In this document: positions 1-8,265 of the stretch, one piece after another
Layout: each line of letters begins with the position of its first letter
Numbering within the stretch: the stretch's first letter is position 1
NCBI RefSeq assembly: GCF_900638025.1
Contig: NZ_LR134481.1
Location: 1,240,001 to 1,304,000 of the forward strand
Length of the DNA: 64,000 nucleotides
From: Haemophilus parainfluenzae
Lineage (GTDB): Bacteria > Pseudomonadota > Gammaproteobacteria > Enterobacterales > Pasteurellaceae
Direction: 5' to 3'
Notes under the pieces: model-generated
What the model was told of the DNA's origin: nothing
Databases searched by the model: none
The model's input: only the letters and a program-made list of their open reading frames with translations
Position numbers and translations under genes: made by a program

Positions 1-2
1 TA

Positions 3-59
3 TTTTTAATTGGTTGGCTTTGTTTGGCTTACGGTGGTTTTAAAAGTAAATCGGTATGA
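3..59 (+). CDS. Possible C-terminal end of an upstream membrane protein
   Basis: One frame stays open from the first bases and ends in TGA at 57-59, overlapping the hrpA start codon as ATGA. It would encode a short hydrophobic tail rich in Leu, Gly and Trp, ending in Lys-Ser-Val. The ATGA overlap is typical of coupled bacterial genes. Only about 18 codons are visible, so this may be chance; no function can be named. Confidence 0.25.
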   Translation, partial: FLIGWLCLAYGGFKSKSV

Positions 60-3000
60 AGAACAAATCAGTCAAACGTGAATTAAATCCGATACAACAA
101 TCTCTCTTTTCGAAACTCAAGAATATCATGCTGGTGGATCAACGTCGTTTATCCGCCCGCATTCATGGTATTGGAAAAATTAAAAGTCAAGAAGCTCAAC
201 AAGCTGTTGCCGCTGAAATTCAGCTGCAGATTGAACAGGCTCAATTACGTGTAGAAAATCGTAAAAGTGCGGTTAAAAAACCGATTGTTTTTCCAGAAAG
301 CTTGCCCGTTAGCCAACGCAAAGCAGAAATCCAAAAACTGCTTTCTGAACATCAGGTCATTGTGGTGGCTGGTGAAACGGGATCGGGAAAAACAACTCAA
401 TTGCCAAAAATGTGTTTGGAATTAGGTTTCGGCGATCTGGGTATGATTGGTCATACTCAGCCTCGCCGTATTGCCGCTCGTTCGGTGGCGGCACGTATTG
501 CAGAAGAACTGGAAACGGAGCTTGGCAGTTTAGTTGGTTATAAGGTTCGTTTTAACGATCAAATCAGTGATGATACGCAAATCAAGTTGATGACTGACGG
601 GATTCTGCTGGCTGAAATTCAAACGGATCGTTTCCTCAATCAATATTCTTGCCTGATTATCGATGAAGCCCACGAACGTAGTCTAAATAATGATTTTATT
701 CTTGGTTATTTGAAACAGCTGCTGCCACTTCGTCGTGATTTGAAACTTATCATCACTTCCGCGACCATTGATGTGGAACGCTTTTCCAAGCATTTTAACA
801 ATGCCCCGATTATTGAAGTCTCGGGCAGAACCTATCCTGTTGAAGTGCGTTATCGCCCCGTAGTGGAAGAAGACGACCAAGATCAGCTGCAAGGCATTCT
901 CAATGCGGTGGATGAACTGCAAGCAGAAGGTCGGGGCGATATCTTGATCTTTCTGAACGGTGAGCGTGAAATTCGCGATACCGCCGAAGCTTTACAAAAA
1001 CAAAATCTAAAACACACGGAAATTCTACCGCTCTTTGCACGCTTGTCTGCGCAAGAACAGAATAAAATTTTCCATCCGAGCGGATTAAATCGTATTGTGT
1101 TGGCGACCAACGTCGCAGAAACTTCATTGACCGTGCCGGGCATTAAATATGTGATTGACCCAGGTACAGCGCGTATTTCCCGTTATAGCTATCGCACCAA
1201 AGTACAACGTTTACCGATTGAACCCATTTCACAGGCATCTGCTAATCAGCGTAAAGGCCGTTGTGGTCGTGTGAGCGAAGGGATTTGTATTCGTTTATAT
1301 TCGGAAGAGGATTTTAATTCTCGTCCAGAGTTTACCGATCCTGAAATTCTGCGCACCAATTTAGCCTCCGTTATTTTGCAAATGACAGCATTGGGTTTGG
1401 ATGATATTGAAGCCTTCCCGTTTGTGGATGCCCCAGATAAACGCCATATTCAAGATGGGATAAAACTGTTGGAAGAATTGGGCGCATTTGAAATCGTTCG
1501 CACTAAAGCGGGCGAGAAACGTCAATTAACGGCTGCAGGTCGTCAATTATCTCAACTCCCTGTGGATCCACGTTTAGCGAAAATGTTGTTGAGTGCTGTC
1601 TCACAAGGTGCGTTGCATGAAGTGATGATTATTGTCGCCGCGTTATCCATTCAAGATCCTCGCGAGCGCCCACAAGAAAAACAACAAGCTTCCGATGAAA
1701 AACATCGTCGTTTTGCTGATAAAAAATCAGATTTCTTGGCGTTCTTAAATCTTTGGCGTTATCTACAAGAACAACAAAAAGAATTGAGTAAAAACCAATT
1801 TCGTCGTCAATGCCAAAAGAATTTCTTAAATTATTTACGTATTCGTGAATGGCAAGATATTTATCATCAAATTCGTTTAACTGTACGTGAAATGGGCTTG
1901 CCGATTAATTCAGAAAAAGCAGAATATCAACAAATTCATACCGCACTTTTAAGCGGTTTGCTTTCTCATATCGGTTTAAAAGAAGCGGAGAAACAACAAT
2001 ATCTTGGCGCACGTAATGCCCATTTTGCAATTTTCCCCAATTCTGTGCTTTTCAAAAAACAACCGAAATGGGTGATGGCGGCAGAGTTAGTGGAAACCTC
2101 CAAACTTTGGGGGCGCATGGTAGCGGAAATCGAGCCAGAATGGATCGAGCCACTTGCCGAGTATTTAATTAAAAAATCCTATTCAGAACCGCGTTGGTCA
2201 AAATCCCGTGGGGCGGTGATTGCAGATGAAAAAGTCACGCTTTACGGTGTGCCGATTGTGGCAGCGCGACCAGTGAATTACGGTGCTATCGATCCAACGG
2301 TAAGCCGCGAGATCTTTATTCAATCTGCCTTAGTGGAAGGGGATTGGCATACCAAGCATAAATTCTTCAAAGAAAATCAACGACTCGTTCGAGAAGTAGA
2401 AGAGTTGGAACACAAAAGCCGCCGCCGCGATATTTTGGTGGATGATCGCACACTTTTTGAATTTTACGATCAGCGTATTGGCACGGAAGTGGTTTCCCAA
2501 AAACATTTTGATACGTGGTGGAAAAAGGCGCAGCAAAAAGATCCGGAATTGCTTAATTTTGAACGTTCATTCTTGATTAATGATGATGCAGAGCAAGTGA
2601 GCAAGTTGGACTTCCCAAATTTCTGGCATCAAGGCAATTTAAAACTCAAACTGACTTATCAATTTGAACCAGGCACCGATGCGGATGGGGTGACCGTGCA
2701 TATTCCGTTGCCATTGCTCAACCAAGTCGAAATGACAGGCTTTGACTGGCAAATTCCAGGCTTGCGTGAAGAATTGGTAATTGCGCTGATTAAATCTCTG
2801 CCGAAATCTTATCGCCGTAATTTTGTGCCTGCACCTAATTATGCCCAAGCCTTTTTAAGTCGTGCCGTGCCGTTGGAAAAACCGTTATTAGATACGCTGA
2901 TTTATGAATTGCGTCGTATGACGGGTGTCACCGTAGAAGCGGAACATTGGAATTGGGAACAAATTCCAAGCCATTTGAAAATGACCTTCCGTGTGGTAGA

Positions 3001-3967
3001 TGAAAACGGCAAGAAAATCGCAGAATCCATGAATTTGGATGAGCTGAAATTCAACTTAAAAGATCGTGTGCAAGAAAGTATTTCTGCTGTGGCAGATGAT
3101 GGCATTGAGCAAAGCGGGCTGCATATTTGGAGCTTTGCAGATTTACCACAATGTTACGAACAAAAACAACGAGGTTTTAGCGTCAAAGCGTTTCCAGCCA
3201 TTGTAGATGAAAAAGATGCCGTAGGTATCAAACTGTTTGAAACAGAGTTTGAGCAAGTGGTGGCGATGCAACAAGGTTTACGTCGTTTGTTATTACTCAA
3301 TGTACCGTCACCGATTAAATATCTGCATGAAAAATTGCCGAATAAAGCCAAATTGGGGCTGTATTTTACCCCGTTTGGTCGTGTGTTGGATTTGATTGAC
3401 GACTGTATTGCTTGTGCCGTAGATAAACTGATTGCCGATTTTGGCGGCTTTGTGTGGAACGAAGAAGGTTTTGATAAGCTACGGGATTTCGTGCGTGAAA
3501 ACGTTAATGAAGTCACCGTGGATATTGCGCAAAAAGTGGAGCAGATCCTCACGCTCACACATCAGCTTAATCAACGCCTCAAAGGCAAAATGGATTTCAC
3601 CATGGCATTTGCCCTGTCTGATATGAAAAGCCAAATCGCCGGTTTGATTTATCAAGGTTTTGTACAAAAAAGCGGCTACGCCCGCCTGCCGGATTTACAG
3701 CGCTATCTACAAGCCGTTGATAAACGTATTGATAAACTGGCTCAAGATGTGAATCGTGATCGTGCCGCGATGCTACGTGTAGAACAGGTGCAACAGGCTT
3801 ACCAACAATTACTGGCTAAACTGCCTAAATCTAAACCGATTTCTGATGAAGTGGCAGAAATTCGCTATATGATCGAGGAATTGCGTGTGAGTTTATTTGC
3901 TCAGCAGTTAGGTACGAAGTACCAGGTGTCGGATAAGCGGGTTTTAGCTATAATCAATACCCAGTAA
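56..3967 (+). CDS. hrpA: ATP-dependent RNA helicase HrpA (DEAH box)
   Basis: A 1303-residue DEAH-box helicase of the HrpA family; the E. coli protein is about 1300 aa, so this is full length. Walker A (GETGSGKT) is at residues 106-113, the DEAH Walker B at 203-206 and the SAT motif III at 235-237. Helicase motifs continue to about residue 430, followed by the helicase-associated region and a long C-terminal extension typical of bacterial HrpA. In E. coli HrpA acts in ribosome-associated RNA remodelling and rescue of collided ribosomes (known for the family, not seen here). The start has no strong Shine-Dalgarno sequence and may be coupled to an upstream gene through an ATGA overlap. Two uptake signals lie inside the gene (265-273, 1940-1948); the first encodes Lys-Ser-Ala-Val. 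No terminator follows. Confidence 0.97.
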   Translation: MKNKSVKRELNPIQQSLFSKLKNIMLVDQRRLSARIHGIGKIKSQEAQQAVAAEIQLQIEQAQLRVENRKSAVKKPIVFPESLPVSQRKAEIQKLLSEHQVIVVAGETGSGKTTQLPKMCLELGFGDLGMIGHTQPRRIAARSVAARIAEELETELGSLVGYKVRFNDQISDDTQIKLMTDGILLAEIQTDRFLNQYSCLIIDEAHERSLNNDFILGYLKQLLPLRRDLKLIITSATIDVERFSKHFNNAPIIEVSGRTYPVEVRYRPVVEEDDQDQLQGILNAVDELQAEGRGDILIFLNGEREIRDTAEALQKQNLKHTEILPLFARLSAQEQNKIFHPSGLNRIVLATNVAETSLTVPGIKYVIDPGTARISRYSYRTKVQRLPIEPISQASANQRKGRCGRVSEGICIRLYSEEDFNSRPEFTDPEILRTNLASVILQMTALGLDDIEAFPFVDAPDKRHIQDGIKLLEELGAFEIVRTKAGEKRQLTAAGRQLSQLPVDPRLAKMLLSAVSQGALHEVMIIVAALSIQDPRERPQEKQQASDEKHRRFADKKSDFLAFLNLWRYLQEQQKELSKNQFRRQCQKNFLNYLRIREWQDIYHQIRLTVREMGLPINSEKAEYQQIHTALLSGLLSHIGLKEAEKQQYLGARNAHFAIFPNSVLFKKQPKWVMAAELVETSKLWGRMVAEIEPEWIEPLAEYLIKKSYSEPRWSKSRGAVIADEKVTLYGVPIVAARPVNYGAIDPTVSREIFIQSALVEGDWHTKHKFFKENQRLVREVEELEHKSRRRDILVDDRTLFEFYDQRIGTEVVSQKHFDTWWKKAQQKDPELLNFERSFLINDDAEQVSKLDFPNFWHQGNLKLKLTYQFEPGTDADGVTVHIPLPLLNQVEMTGFDWQIPGLREELVIALIKSLPKSYRRNFVPAPNYAQAFLSRAVPLEKPLLDTLIYELRRMTGVTVEAEHWNWEQIPSHLKMTFRVVDENGKKIAESMNLDELKFNLKDRVQESISAVADDGIEQSGLHIWSFADLPQCYEQKQRGFSVKAFPAIVDEKDAVGIKLFETEFEQVVAMQQGLRRLLLLNVPSPIKYLHEKLPNKAKLGLYFTPFGRVLDLIDDCIACAVDKLIADFGGFVWNEEGFDKLRDFVRENVNEVTVDIAQKVEQILTLTHQLNQRLKGKMDFTMAFALSDMKSQIAGLIYQGFVQKSGYARLPDLQRYLQAVDKRIDKLAQDVNRDRAAMLRVEQVQQAYQQLLAKLPKSKPISDEVAEIRYMIEELRVSLFAQQLGTKYQVSDKRVLAIINTQ

Positions 3968-4051
3968 AGGACGTTATAGCTTCAATTAAAAAATAGACGA
4001 AAGAATTATTTGATTTATGATGGCGTAAATTTGAATATTTAAGGAGAAACG

Positions 4052-4963
4052 ATGGCAGAAGTAACCAAGTGCGGTCAATTATTGAGTCATTTTCGTCATG
4101 GCATCAACATCTACAAAGTGACCAATAAACAAAAAGAAAGTGATGAGCGGGCAAAAAATACCGTAATTGAAAGCCTCATAAATCCCAGCATTTTACAGCG
4201 TTTTCATAAAGTTAATCATGAAGATATTACGAAGGAAAGTACAAAACACGATTTTTGTGGAATTTGGAAAATTAATGTTACGCGCAAAGTAAAATTTGAA
4301 TTCAGTACGAAAAAAGAAGTAACTGTTTCATTAGAAAATCAATCAAAGATTTTAACGATGGAAGTCGGAGAAGCTCATTTCACAGTAAAAAATAATATAG
4401 TTACGGTCCCGGTTATTGAGAAAGGTGAGGAAGAATTGCATTTTGAGTATATATTTGAATATCCGGATAATATCATAGATAAAAAACTCAATAAGTATTT
4501 AGAGAAACATCAAGAAGCTATTATTAGTGCAAATATAGATAAAAAAATTGCAAAATGGAATAAAAGTTATTCGTTGGATCAAGTTATTGAAAAACTTTAC
4601 GTAAAAGATGTTTTTGAATTTTTAGAAGAACGTATTTATGCAAAACCTTATGATGACAAAAATAAGAAAGATTACAAAATTCTGGATGAGGAATTAGAAT
4701 TCAATGTTTCGCTTTATTTAATTCCGGTGATTTCAGTTTATTGCAAAATTAAAGACGAAGTGAAAATTTTTAATGTCGATGCGATTACACGTGAAATTCG
4801 CTCTCGTGTTCCCGAACCGATAAATCAGGATTTAATCGAAACTGTTAGTGATGGCTTGAGTGAGGGAGTGGCGTTGTTTTCACCGCATAAGTTGCTTGAC
4901 GAACCAGTGAAAAAAGTGACTAAAAAAACTATCATCGGATTAAGCAAACTTTTTAGGAAATAA
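4052..4963 (+). CDS. Hypothetical 303-aa soluble protein, family not recognised
   Basis: An open frame of 303 codons with a good Shine-Dalgarno (AAGGAG, 7 nt before ATG), 84 bp after hrpA on the same strand. I do not recognise the family. The product is charged and Lys/Glu rich, without signal peptide, membrane segment or clear metal-binding Cys pattern. The N-terminal third carries scattered Cys and His; residues about 60-150 look like alternating beta strands, the middle is helical, and the C-terminus is basic, ending Leu-Phe-Arg-Lys. Codon use is AT-rich and there is no uptake signal inside, unlike many neighbours, so it may be an accessory gene. The inverted repeat and distant uptake-signal pair downstream could terminate it. 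Confidence 0.7.
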   Translation: MAEVTKCGQLLSHFRHGINIYKVTNKQKESDERAKNTVIESLINPSILQRFHKVNHEDITKESTKHDFCGIWKINVTRKVKFEFSTKKEVTVSLENQSKILTMEVGEAHFTVKNNIVTVPVIEKGEEELHFEYIFEYPDNIIDKKLNKYLEKHQEAIISANIDKKIAKWNKSYSLDQVIEKLYVKDVFEFLEERIYAKPYDDKNKKDYKILDEELEFNVSLYLIPVISVYCKIKDEVKIFNVDAITREIRSRVPEPINQDLIETVSDGLSEGVALFSPHKLLDEPVKKVTKKTIIGLSKLFRK

Positions 4964-4978
4964 TCTGATTCTCCCGTA

Positions 4979-5033
4979 ATGGCGCAAGCGTCTACATTTG
5001 TGCTTATTGTTAAAGCGAGGACGCTTGAACCAT
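4979..5033. repeat. Imperfect inverted repeat in the intergenic region
   Basis: The arms read ATGG-cg-CAAGCGTC (4979-4992) and GACGCTTG-aa-CCAT (5020-5033), so 12 of 14 positions pair around a 27-nt loop. There is no U-tract, so it is not a standard terminator. It resembles the CAAGCGTC/GACGCTTG-type arms of REP-like palindromes, but this is a resemblance only. It lies between the unknown 303-aa gene and the transporter remnant. Confidence 0.45.
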
Positions 5034-5048
5034 CGCTCTGTTTTAAAA

Positions 5049-5114
5049 AAGTGCGGTTGTTTTCTCAAACGTTTTTTATTAACTGCAAAAATTTAATTAA
5101 AATCAACCGCACTT
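5049..5114. repeat. Widely spaced inverted pair of uptake signals
   Basis: AAGTGCGGT at 5049-5057 and ACCGCACTT at 5106-5114, with 48 nt between. Flanking bases extend the pairing (GTGCGGTTG against CAACCGCAC). It may form a long-loop hairpin that ends transcription of the preceding gene, but the loop is long for an efficient terminator. Confidence 0.55.
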
Positions 5115-5132
5115 TATCCCCAAAATTCTTTT

Positions 5133-5148
5133 TGTGATCTATCTCAAA
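5133..5148 (+). promoter_or_regulatory. CRP-type operator left upstream of a deleted transporter gene
   Basis: TGTGATCTATCTCAAA differs at one defined position from the CRP consensus TGTGA-N6-TCACA. It sits about 44 bp before the surviving reading frame of a DcuC-type transporter, where such a gene would carry its CRP site. I infer that the original promoter survived the deletion of most of the gene. Confidence 0.5.
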
Positions 5149-5191
5149 TTTTCGTATTGAACTGATTTACAACAGCCAATTCAATCGCTAA

Positions 5192-5416
5192 TTAGCCACA
5201 CAAATGGGCGTCAACCCAGCGTTCTTAACCATTCCAATGTTACAAGCCTCTAACTTAGGTCGTGGTTTATCACCAGTTTCTGGCGTGGTTTTGGCGGTAT
5301 CCGGTATGGGAAAAATCTCACCATTTGAAATCGTAAAACGTATGTCTGTCCCAATGTTGGTTGGTTTTATTTGTGTGATTATCGGCACTGAAATCTTTGT
5401 TTCCGTTGCCGCCTAA
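5192..5416 (+). pseudogene. C-terminal remnant of a DcuC-type C4-dicarboxylate transporter
   Basis: About 74 codons match the C-terminal end of anaerobic C4-dicarboxylate carriers of the DcuC family: a conserved segment containing LGRGLSPVSGVV, then ISPFEIVKR, then a final hydrophobic helix. Intact family members are about 450-460 residues, so roughly 85% is missing. An in-frame TAA (5189-5191) lies directly before the homologous part and no Shine-Dalgarno precedes the ATG at 5204. The CRP-like site just upstream and the intact terminator downstream suggest an internal deletion joining promoter to tail, not gradual decay. A 70-aa protein could in principle start at 5204, but I think expression is unlikely. 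Confidence 0.75.
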
Positions 5417-5433
5417 TTTGATAGATAAAAAAG

Positions 5434-5460
5434 AAGGGCTGATAGTAAATATCAGCCCTT
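5434..5460. terminator. Bidirectional terminator
   Basis: A perfect 11-bp stem, AAGGGCTGATA (5434-5444) with TATCAGCCCTT (5450-5460) and loop GTAAA. A T-rich run follows on the plus strand and an A-rich run precedes it, so it can serve both the transporter remnant (plus) and folK (minus). Confidence 0.88.
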
Positions 5461-5470
5461 TTGTTTTGAG

Positions 5471-5974
5471 TTAAGCGCGGTCAATTTTCTCGCTGTTTTT
5501 GATTTTATGCATTTGATGATTTTCAAACGCTTTCACCAAATCTGCGACTTTTTCGCCTTCCGGTAAAACCAAATCTTGCGCGATATCATTAAGCGGCACA
5601 ATCACAAATTCTCGGTTTTTCATATCGTAATGAGGAACCGTTAAGCGTTCATTTTGAATGATTTGATCACCATAAAGCAGAATATCCAAATCCAGTGTAC
5701 GCTCACCCCAACGACGTAAACGCACGCGACCTTGTTCATTTTCGATACGTTGCAATTCATCGAGCAAGGCTAAAGGTGGGCGAGTGGTTTCAATCATCGC
5801 CACTGCATTCACATAATCAGGTTGATCCTGCGGGCCTAATGGTTTGCTTTGATAAAATCCACTGACAGATTTTAATTCGGTATTAGGCAGCGAAGAAATT
5901 GCCTCTAATGCCGAATTTAATTGTTCTGTCGGCGTATTTAAATTGCTGCCAAGGGCGATATACACTTGAACCAT
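5471..5974 (-). CDS. folK: HPPK, 2-amino-4-hydroxy-6-hydroxymethyldihydropteridine pyrophosphokinase
   Basis: A 167-residue FolK, which moves pyrophosphate from ATP to 6-hydroxymethyl-7,8-dihydropterin in folate synthesis. The N-terminal ALGSNL motif and the family signature RWGERTLDLDILLYG, with the two metal-binding Asp residues, are present. Length agrees with E. coli HPPK (159 aa). The ATG overlaps the pcnB stop as TAATG, implying translational coupling. The order dksA-pcnB-folK is the same as in enterobacteria, apart from the missing gluQ. It ends at the shared bidirectional terminator. Confidence 0.96.
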   Translation of the reverse strand: MVQVYIALGSNLNTPTEQLNSALEAISSLPNTELKSVSGFYQSKPLGPQDQPDYVNAVAMIETTRPPLALLDELQRIENEQGRVRLRRWGERTLDLDILLYGDQIIQNERLTVPHYDMKNREFVIVPLNDIAQDLVLPEGEKVADLVKAFENHQMHKIKNSEKIDRA

Positions 5975-7470
5975 TAGTTAGCCGCCTTAGGTTTACGTCT
6001 GCGGTAATATTTTTTCTTCGGCGCTGGATGCAATTTTTGTTGTTCTTGAACCAACTGGCGACGTTGTTCTTGATTGCTCAGTTGGTACTCATGCCACCAT
6101 TTTGCCAATTCAACGGTTTCACCACCTTCCACTTCAGCACGCATCGCCAATAAATCAAAGGCTGCACGGAATTTTTGATGTTCCATCGTGCGAGCAGGGT
6201 GAGAACCGGTGCGTTTAAGCAATTGTAATTGCAACATCCAAATATCACGAATGACAGAGGTGTGACGACGAGGTGCAGCTAATGATCGGCATAATTGATC
6301 AAGTACTTCATTTCCCGCAAGGGCATAAGCATCGTGATTGTTTAAACCACCTTCATTTTTTAGCACATCCACTTTTTCGCGTAATGGATACCAGAAGAAT
6401 GCCGCAAATAAAAAGGCAGGATTAATGCGTAATTTGTCGGCAATACGTTCATCAGTTGAATTTAACGAAGTTAAAATCATACGTTCCGCAAGGCTGTCTT
6501 CTTTTTCGGTGAAATAAGGTGTTAAGCTTGGGAAAAGCTGTTCAAATAAGCCGTATTGGCGAAGTAATTTATAGGTTTTTACGCCATTGCCAGACTGCAA
6601 TAATTTTAAGCTTTCATCGAATAAACGCGCCGGTGGAATATTTTTCAGCAATGGTGCAAGCTCACGAATGGGCTGTTCACTTGGTTTTTCCAAGAACATA
6701 TCCAATTTCGCCATAAAGCGAACAGAGCGCAGCATACGCACAGGATCTTCTTGATAACGGGTCACTGGATCGCCAATCAGACGTAATTTACCGTTTTTCA
6801 GGTCATCAATTCCGTTGAAGTAATCACGCAACGTATTATCTTGCGGATTGTAGTAAAGGGCGTTTACGGTAAAGTCACGGCGCTCCGCATCTTGTTCAAT
6901 GGTGCCATACACGTTATCACGTAATAACATCCCTTCATCACTTTGTTTGGCTTGATTTTCGCTGCGTGCATCGGAATGGTTAGCACGGAATGTGGCCACT
7001 TCGATCACATCGCGTCCAAACATAATATGCGCAAGACGGAAACGACGACCAACTAAACGGCATTGACGTTGGAATACCGCTTGAATTTGGTCGGGACGTG
7101 CATTCGTTGCCACATCAAAATCTTTTGGATGTTTACCCAACAATAAATCACGCAAACAACCACCCACGATATAAGCGTCATAACCTTGACGTTGCAATTT
7201 TTCTACCACGGTAATGGCATTACGGCTAAACATACGAGGATTAATGCCAAAATCAGAGGCTTTCACGCTATGTTTGTCGTGACGATGCGCTTGGTTGTTG
7301 CTTTTTTTGTGGTGAGAAGAGGATGGGGCGATCTTTGGGTGTGAACGCTCTATTTTTGAAACGTTTGATTTTTTGGTTTTTTGCGCCGTTTTTTGGGCAG
7401 ACGAATTTATATTGGTTTCAGTTTCTTTTTTAGTTTTTTTACCAAATAAATTTTTTATATACGTAAGAAT
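5974..7470 (-). CDS. pcnB: Poly(A) polymerase I, AUU start codon
   Basis: PcnB adds 3' poly(A) tails that mark RNAs for decay. The nucleotidyltransferase core shows GGCLRDLLLG (from residue about 103) and catalytic DFDV (about 117-120), then RDFTVNALYY. A GTG at 7266 would give 430 residues, but the frame stays open upstream for 68 more codons to ATT at 7470-7468, just after an in-frame TAA (7476-7474) and 6 nt after GGAG. No ATG, GTG or TTG lies nearer that ribosome site. The added part is basic (KKTKKE, HHKKS), as in long PcnB N-termini. E. coli pcnB is known to start at AUU, which limits its expression. I therefore call a 498-residue protein starting at AUU; a second ATT (7473) is directly adjacent. 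folK overlaps the stop. Confidence 0.92.
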   Translation of the reverse strand: MLTYIKNLFGKKTKKETETNINSSAQKTAQKTKKSNVSKIERSHPKIAPSSSHHKKSNNQAHRHDKHSVKASDFGINPRMFSRNAITVVEKLQRQGYDAYIVGGCLRDLLLGKHPKDFDVATNARPDQIQAVFQRQCRLVGRRFRLAHIMFGRDVIEVATFRANHSDARSENQAKQSDEGMLLRDNVYGTIEQDAERRDFTVNALYYNPQDNTLRDYFNGIDDLKNGKLRLIGDPVTRYQEDPVRMLRSVRFMAKLDMFLEKPSEQPIRELAPLLKNIPPARLFDESLKLLQSGNGVKTYKLLRQYGLFEQLFPSLTPYFTEKEDSLAERMILTSLNSTDERIADKLRINPAFLFAAFFWYPLREKVDVLKNEGGLNNHDAYALAGNEVLDQLCRSLAAPRRHTSVIRDIWMLQLQLLKRTGSHPARTMEHQKFRAAFDLLAMRAEVEGGETVELAKWWHEYQLSNQEQRRQLVQEQQKLHPAPKKKYYRRRKPKAAN

Positions 7471-7518
7471 AATTTACTCCATTCTCTATGTTAAATACGC
7501 ATTTGATAAAAACAGGAA

Positions 7519-7544
7519 AAGTGCGGTTGTTTTTGACCGCACTT
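7519..7544 (-). terminator. Uptake-signal hairpin between dksA and pcnB
   Basis: AAGTGCGGT (7519-7527) and ACCGCACTT (7536-7544) form an inverted pair with an 8-nt loop, extended by flanking A/T pairs. On the minus strand it follows the dksA stop and ends in a T-rich run, so it should terminate dksA transcription and leave low read-through into pcnB. Confidence 0.82.
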
Positions 7545-7567
7545 TTTTCGCAGGATATTTGAAAAAA

Positions 7568-8005
7568 TTAACCAGCAACTTGTTTTTCTCGAATTTCAGC
7601 GAGAGTTTTGCAATCAATACAAAGATCAGCAGTAGGACGCGCTTCTAAGCGACGAATGCCAATTTCTTCTCCGCAAGAATCACAATAACCGAAGTCATCA
7701 GTGTCTAATTTTTTTAATGTGTATTCAATCTTCTTCATTAATTTTCGTTCACGATCGCGGTTACGTAATTCCAGACTGAATTCTTCTTCTTGCGTAGCTC
7801 GGTCGGCAGGATCAGGAAAGTTTGATGCTTCATCTTGCATATGAGCAACGGTTCTTGATGCTTCTTCTACAATTTGCTCGTGCCATGCAGTTAAAATTTT
7901 TCTGAAATGAAGAATTTGATCTTCATTCATGTATTCTTCATCAGGCTTTAGTTGATAGGGTTTAACACCTGCTAAATCTAGCAAACTTAGAGACGCCTTA
8001 GACAT
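7568..8005 (-). CDS. dksA: RNA polymerase-binding transcription factor DksA
   Basis: A 145-residue DksA, the secondary-channel factor that works with ppGpp at rRNA and amino-acid promoters. The coiled-coil tip DPADRA keeps the two acidic residues that act near the polymerase active site, and the four-Cys zinc finger (CDSCGEE then CIDC) is intact, so this is not a zinc-free paralogue. E. coli DksA is 151 aa. It begins after a clear Shine-Dalgarno (GGAG), diverges from comEC and is followed by an uptake-signal terminator. Confidence 0.97.
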   Translation of the reverse strand: MSKASLSLLDLAGVKPYQLKPDEEYMNEDQILHFRKILTAWHEQIVEEASRTVAHMQDEASNFPDPADRATQEEEFSLELRNRDRERKLMKKIEYTLKKLDTDDFGYCDSCGEEIGIRRLEARPTADLCIDCKTLAEIREKQVAG

Positions 8006-8171
8006 AATAACTCCTAATTGTGGTACAGATTTTTACTACTTCCTGTCTTGTTGTTGTGATGGGTTCTCATCATTAAAAAATAGTTGAGATCAGCCCCCTG
8101 TTATTTTGAGGGCGATATAAATAGCAGAACTTCATCTATTTAGCAAATAAATTTAGCTGCAAAGTTTCAAA

Positions 8172-8191
8172 TTTGCGATCAGGATCGCAAA
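8172..8191 (+). promoter_or_regulatory. CRP-S (competence) operator for comEC
   Basis: TTTGCGATCAGGATCGCAAA is a perfect 9+9 bp palindrome around AG. The TGCGA...TCGCA cores mark the CRP-S class that needs both CRP and Sxy/TfoX and controls the Haemophilus competence regulon, in contrast to ordinary TGTGA sites. It lies 75 bp before the comEC start, as expected for a regulon member. Confidence 0.9.
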
Positions 8192-8265
8192 AAACAGTAT
8201 ATTCATTTGCTTATCAGCAAGGTGAAGGTTAGGTTGTCTTACGTTTTGCTATAAATAACCGCTAA

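Noticed and set aside
3154..3558. 134-codon minus-strand frame inside hrpA
   Set aside because: It lies wholly opposite conserved HrpA coding sequence, has a Ser/Arg-rich shadow composition and no ribosome site.
7373..7648. 91-codon plus-strand frame between pcnB and dksA
   Set aside because: It overlaps the AUU-started pcnB N-terminus, the uptake-signal terminator and the end of dksA on the other strand; no ribosome site.
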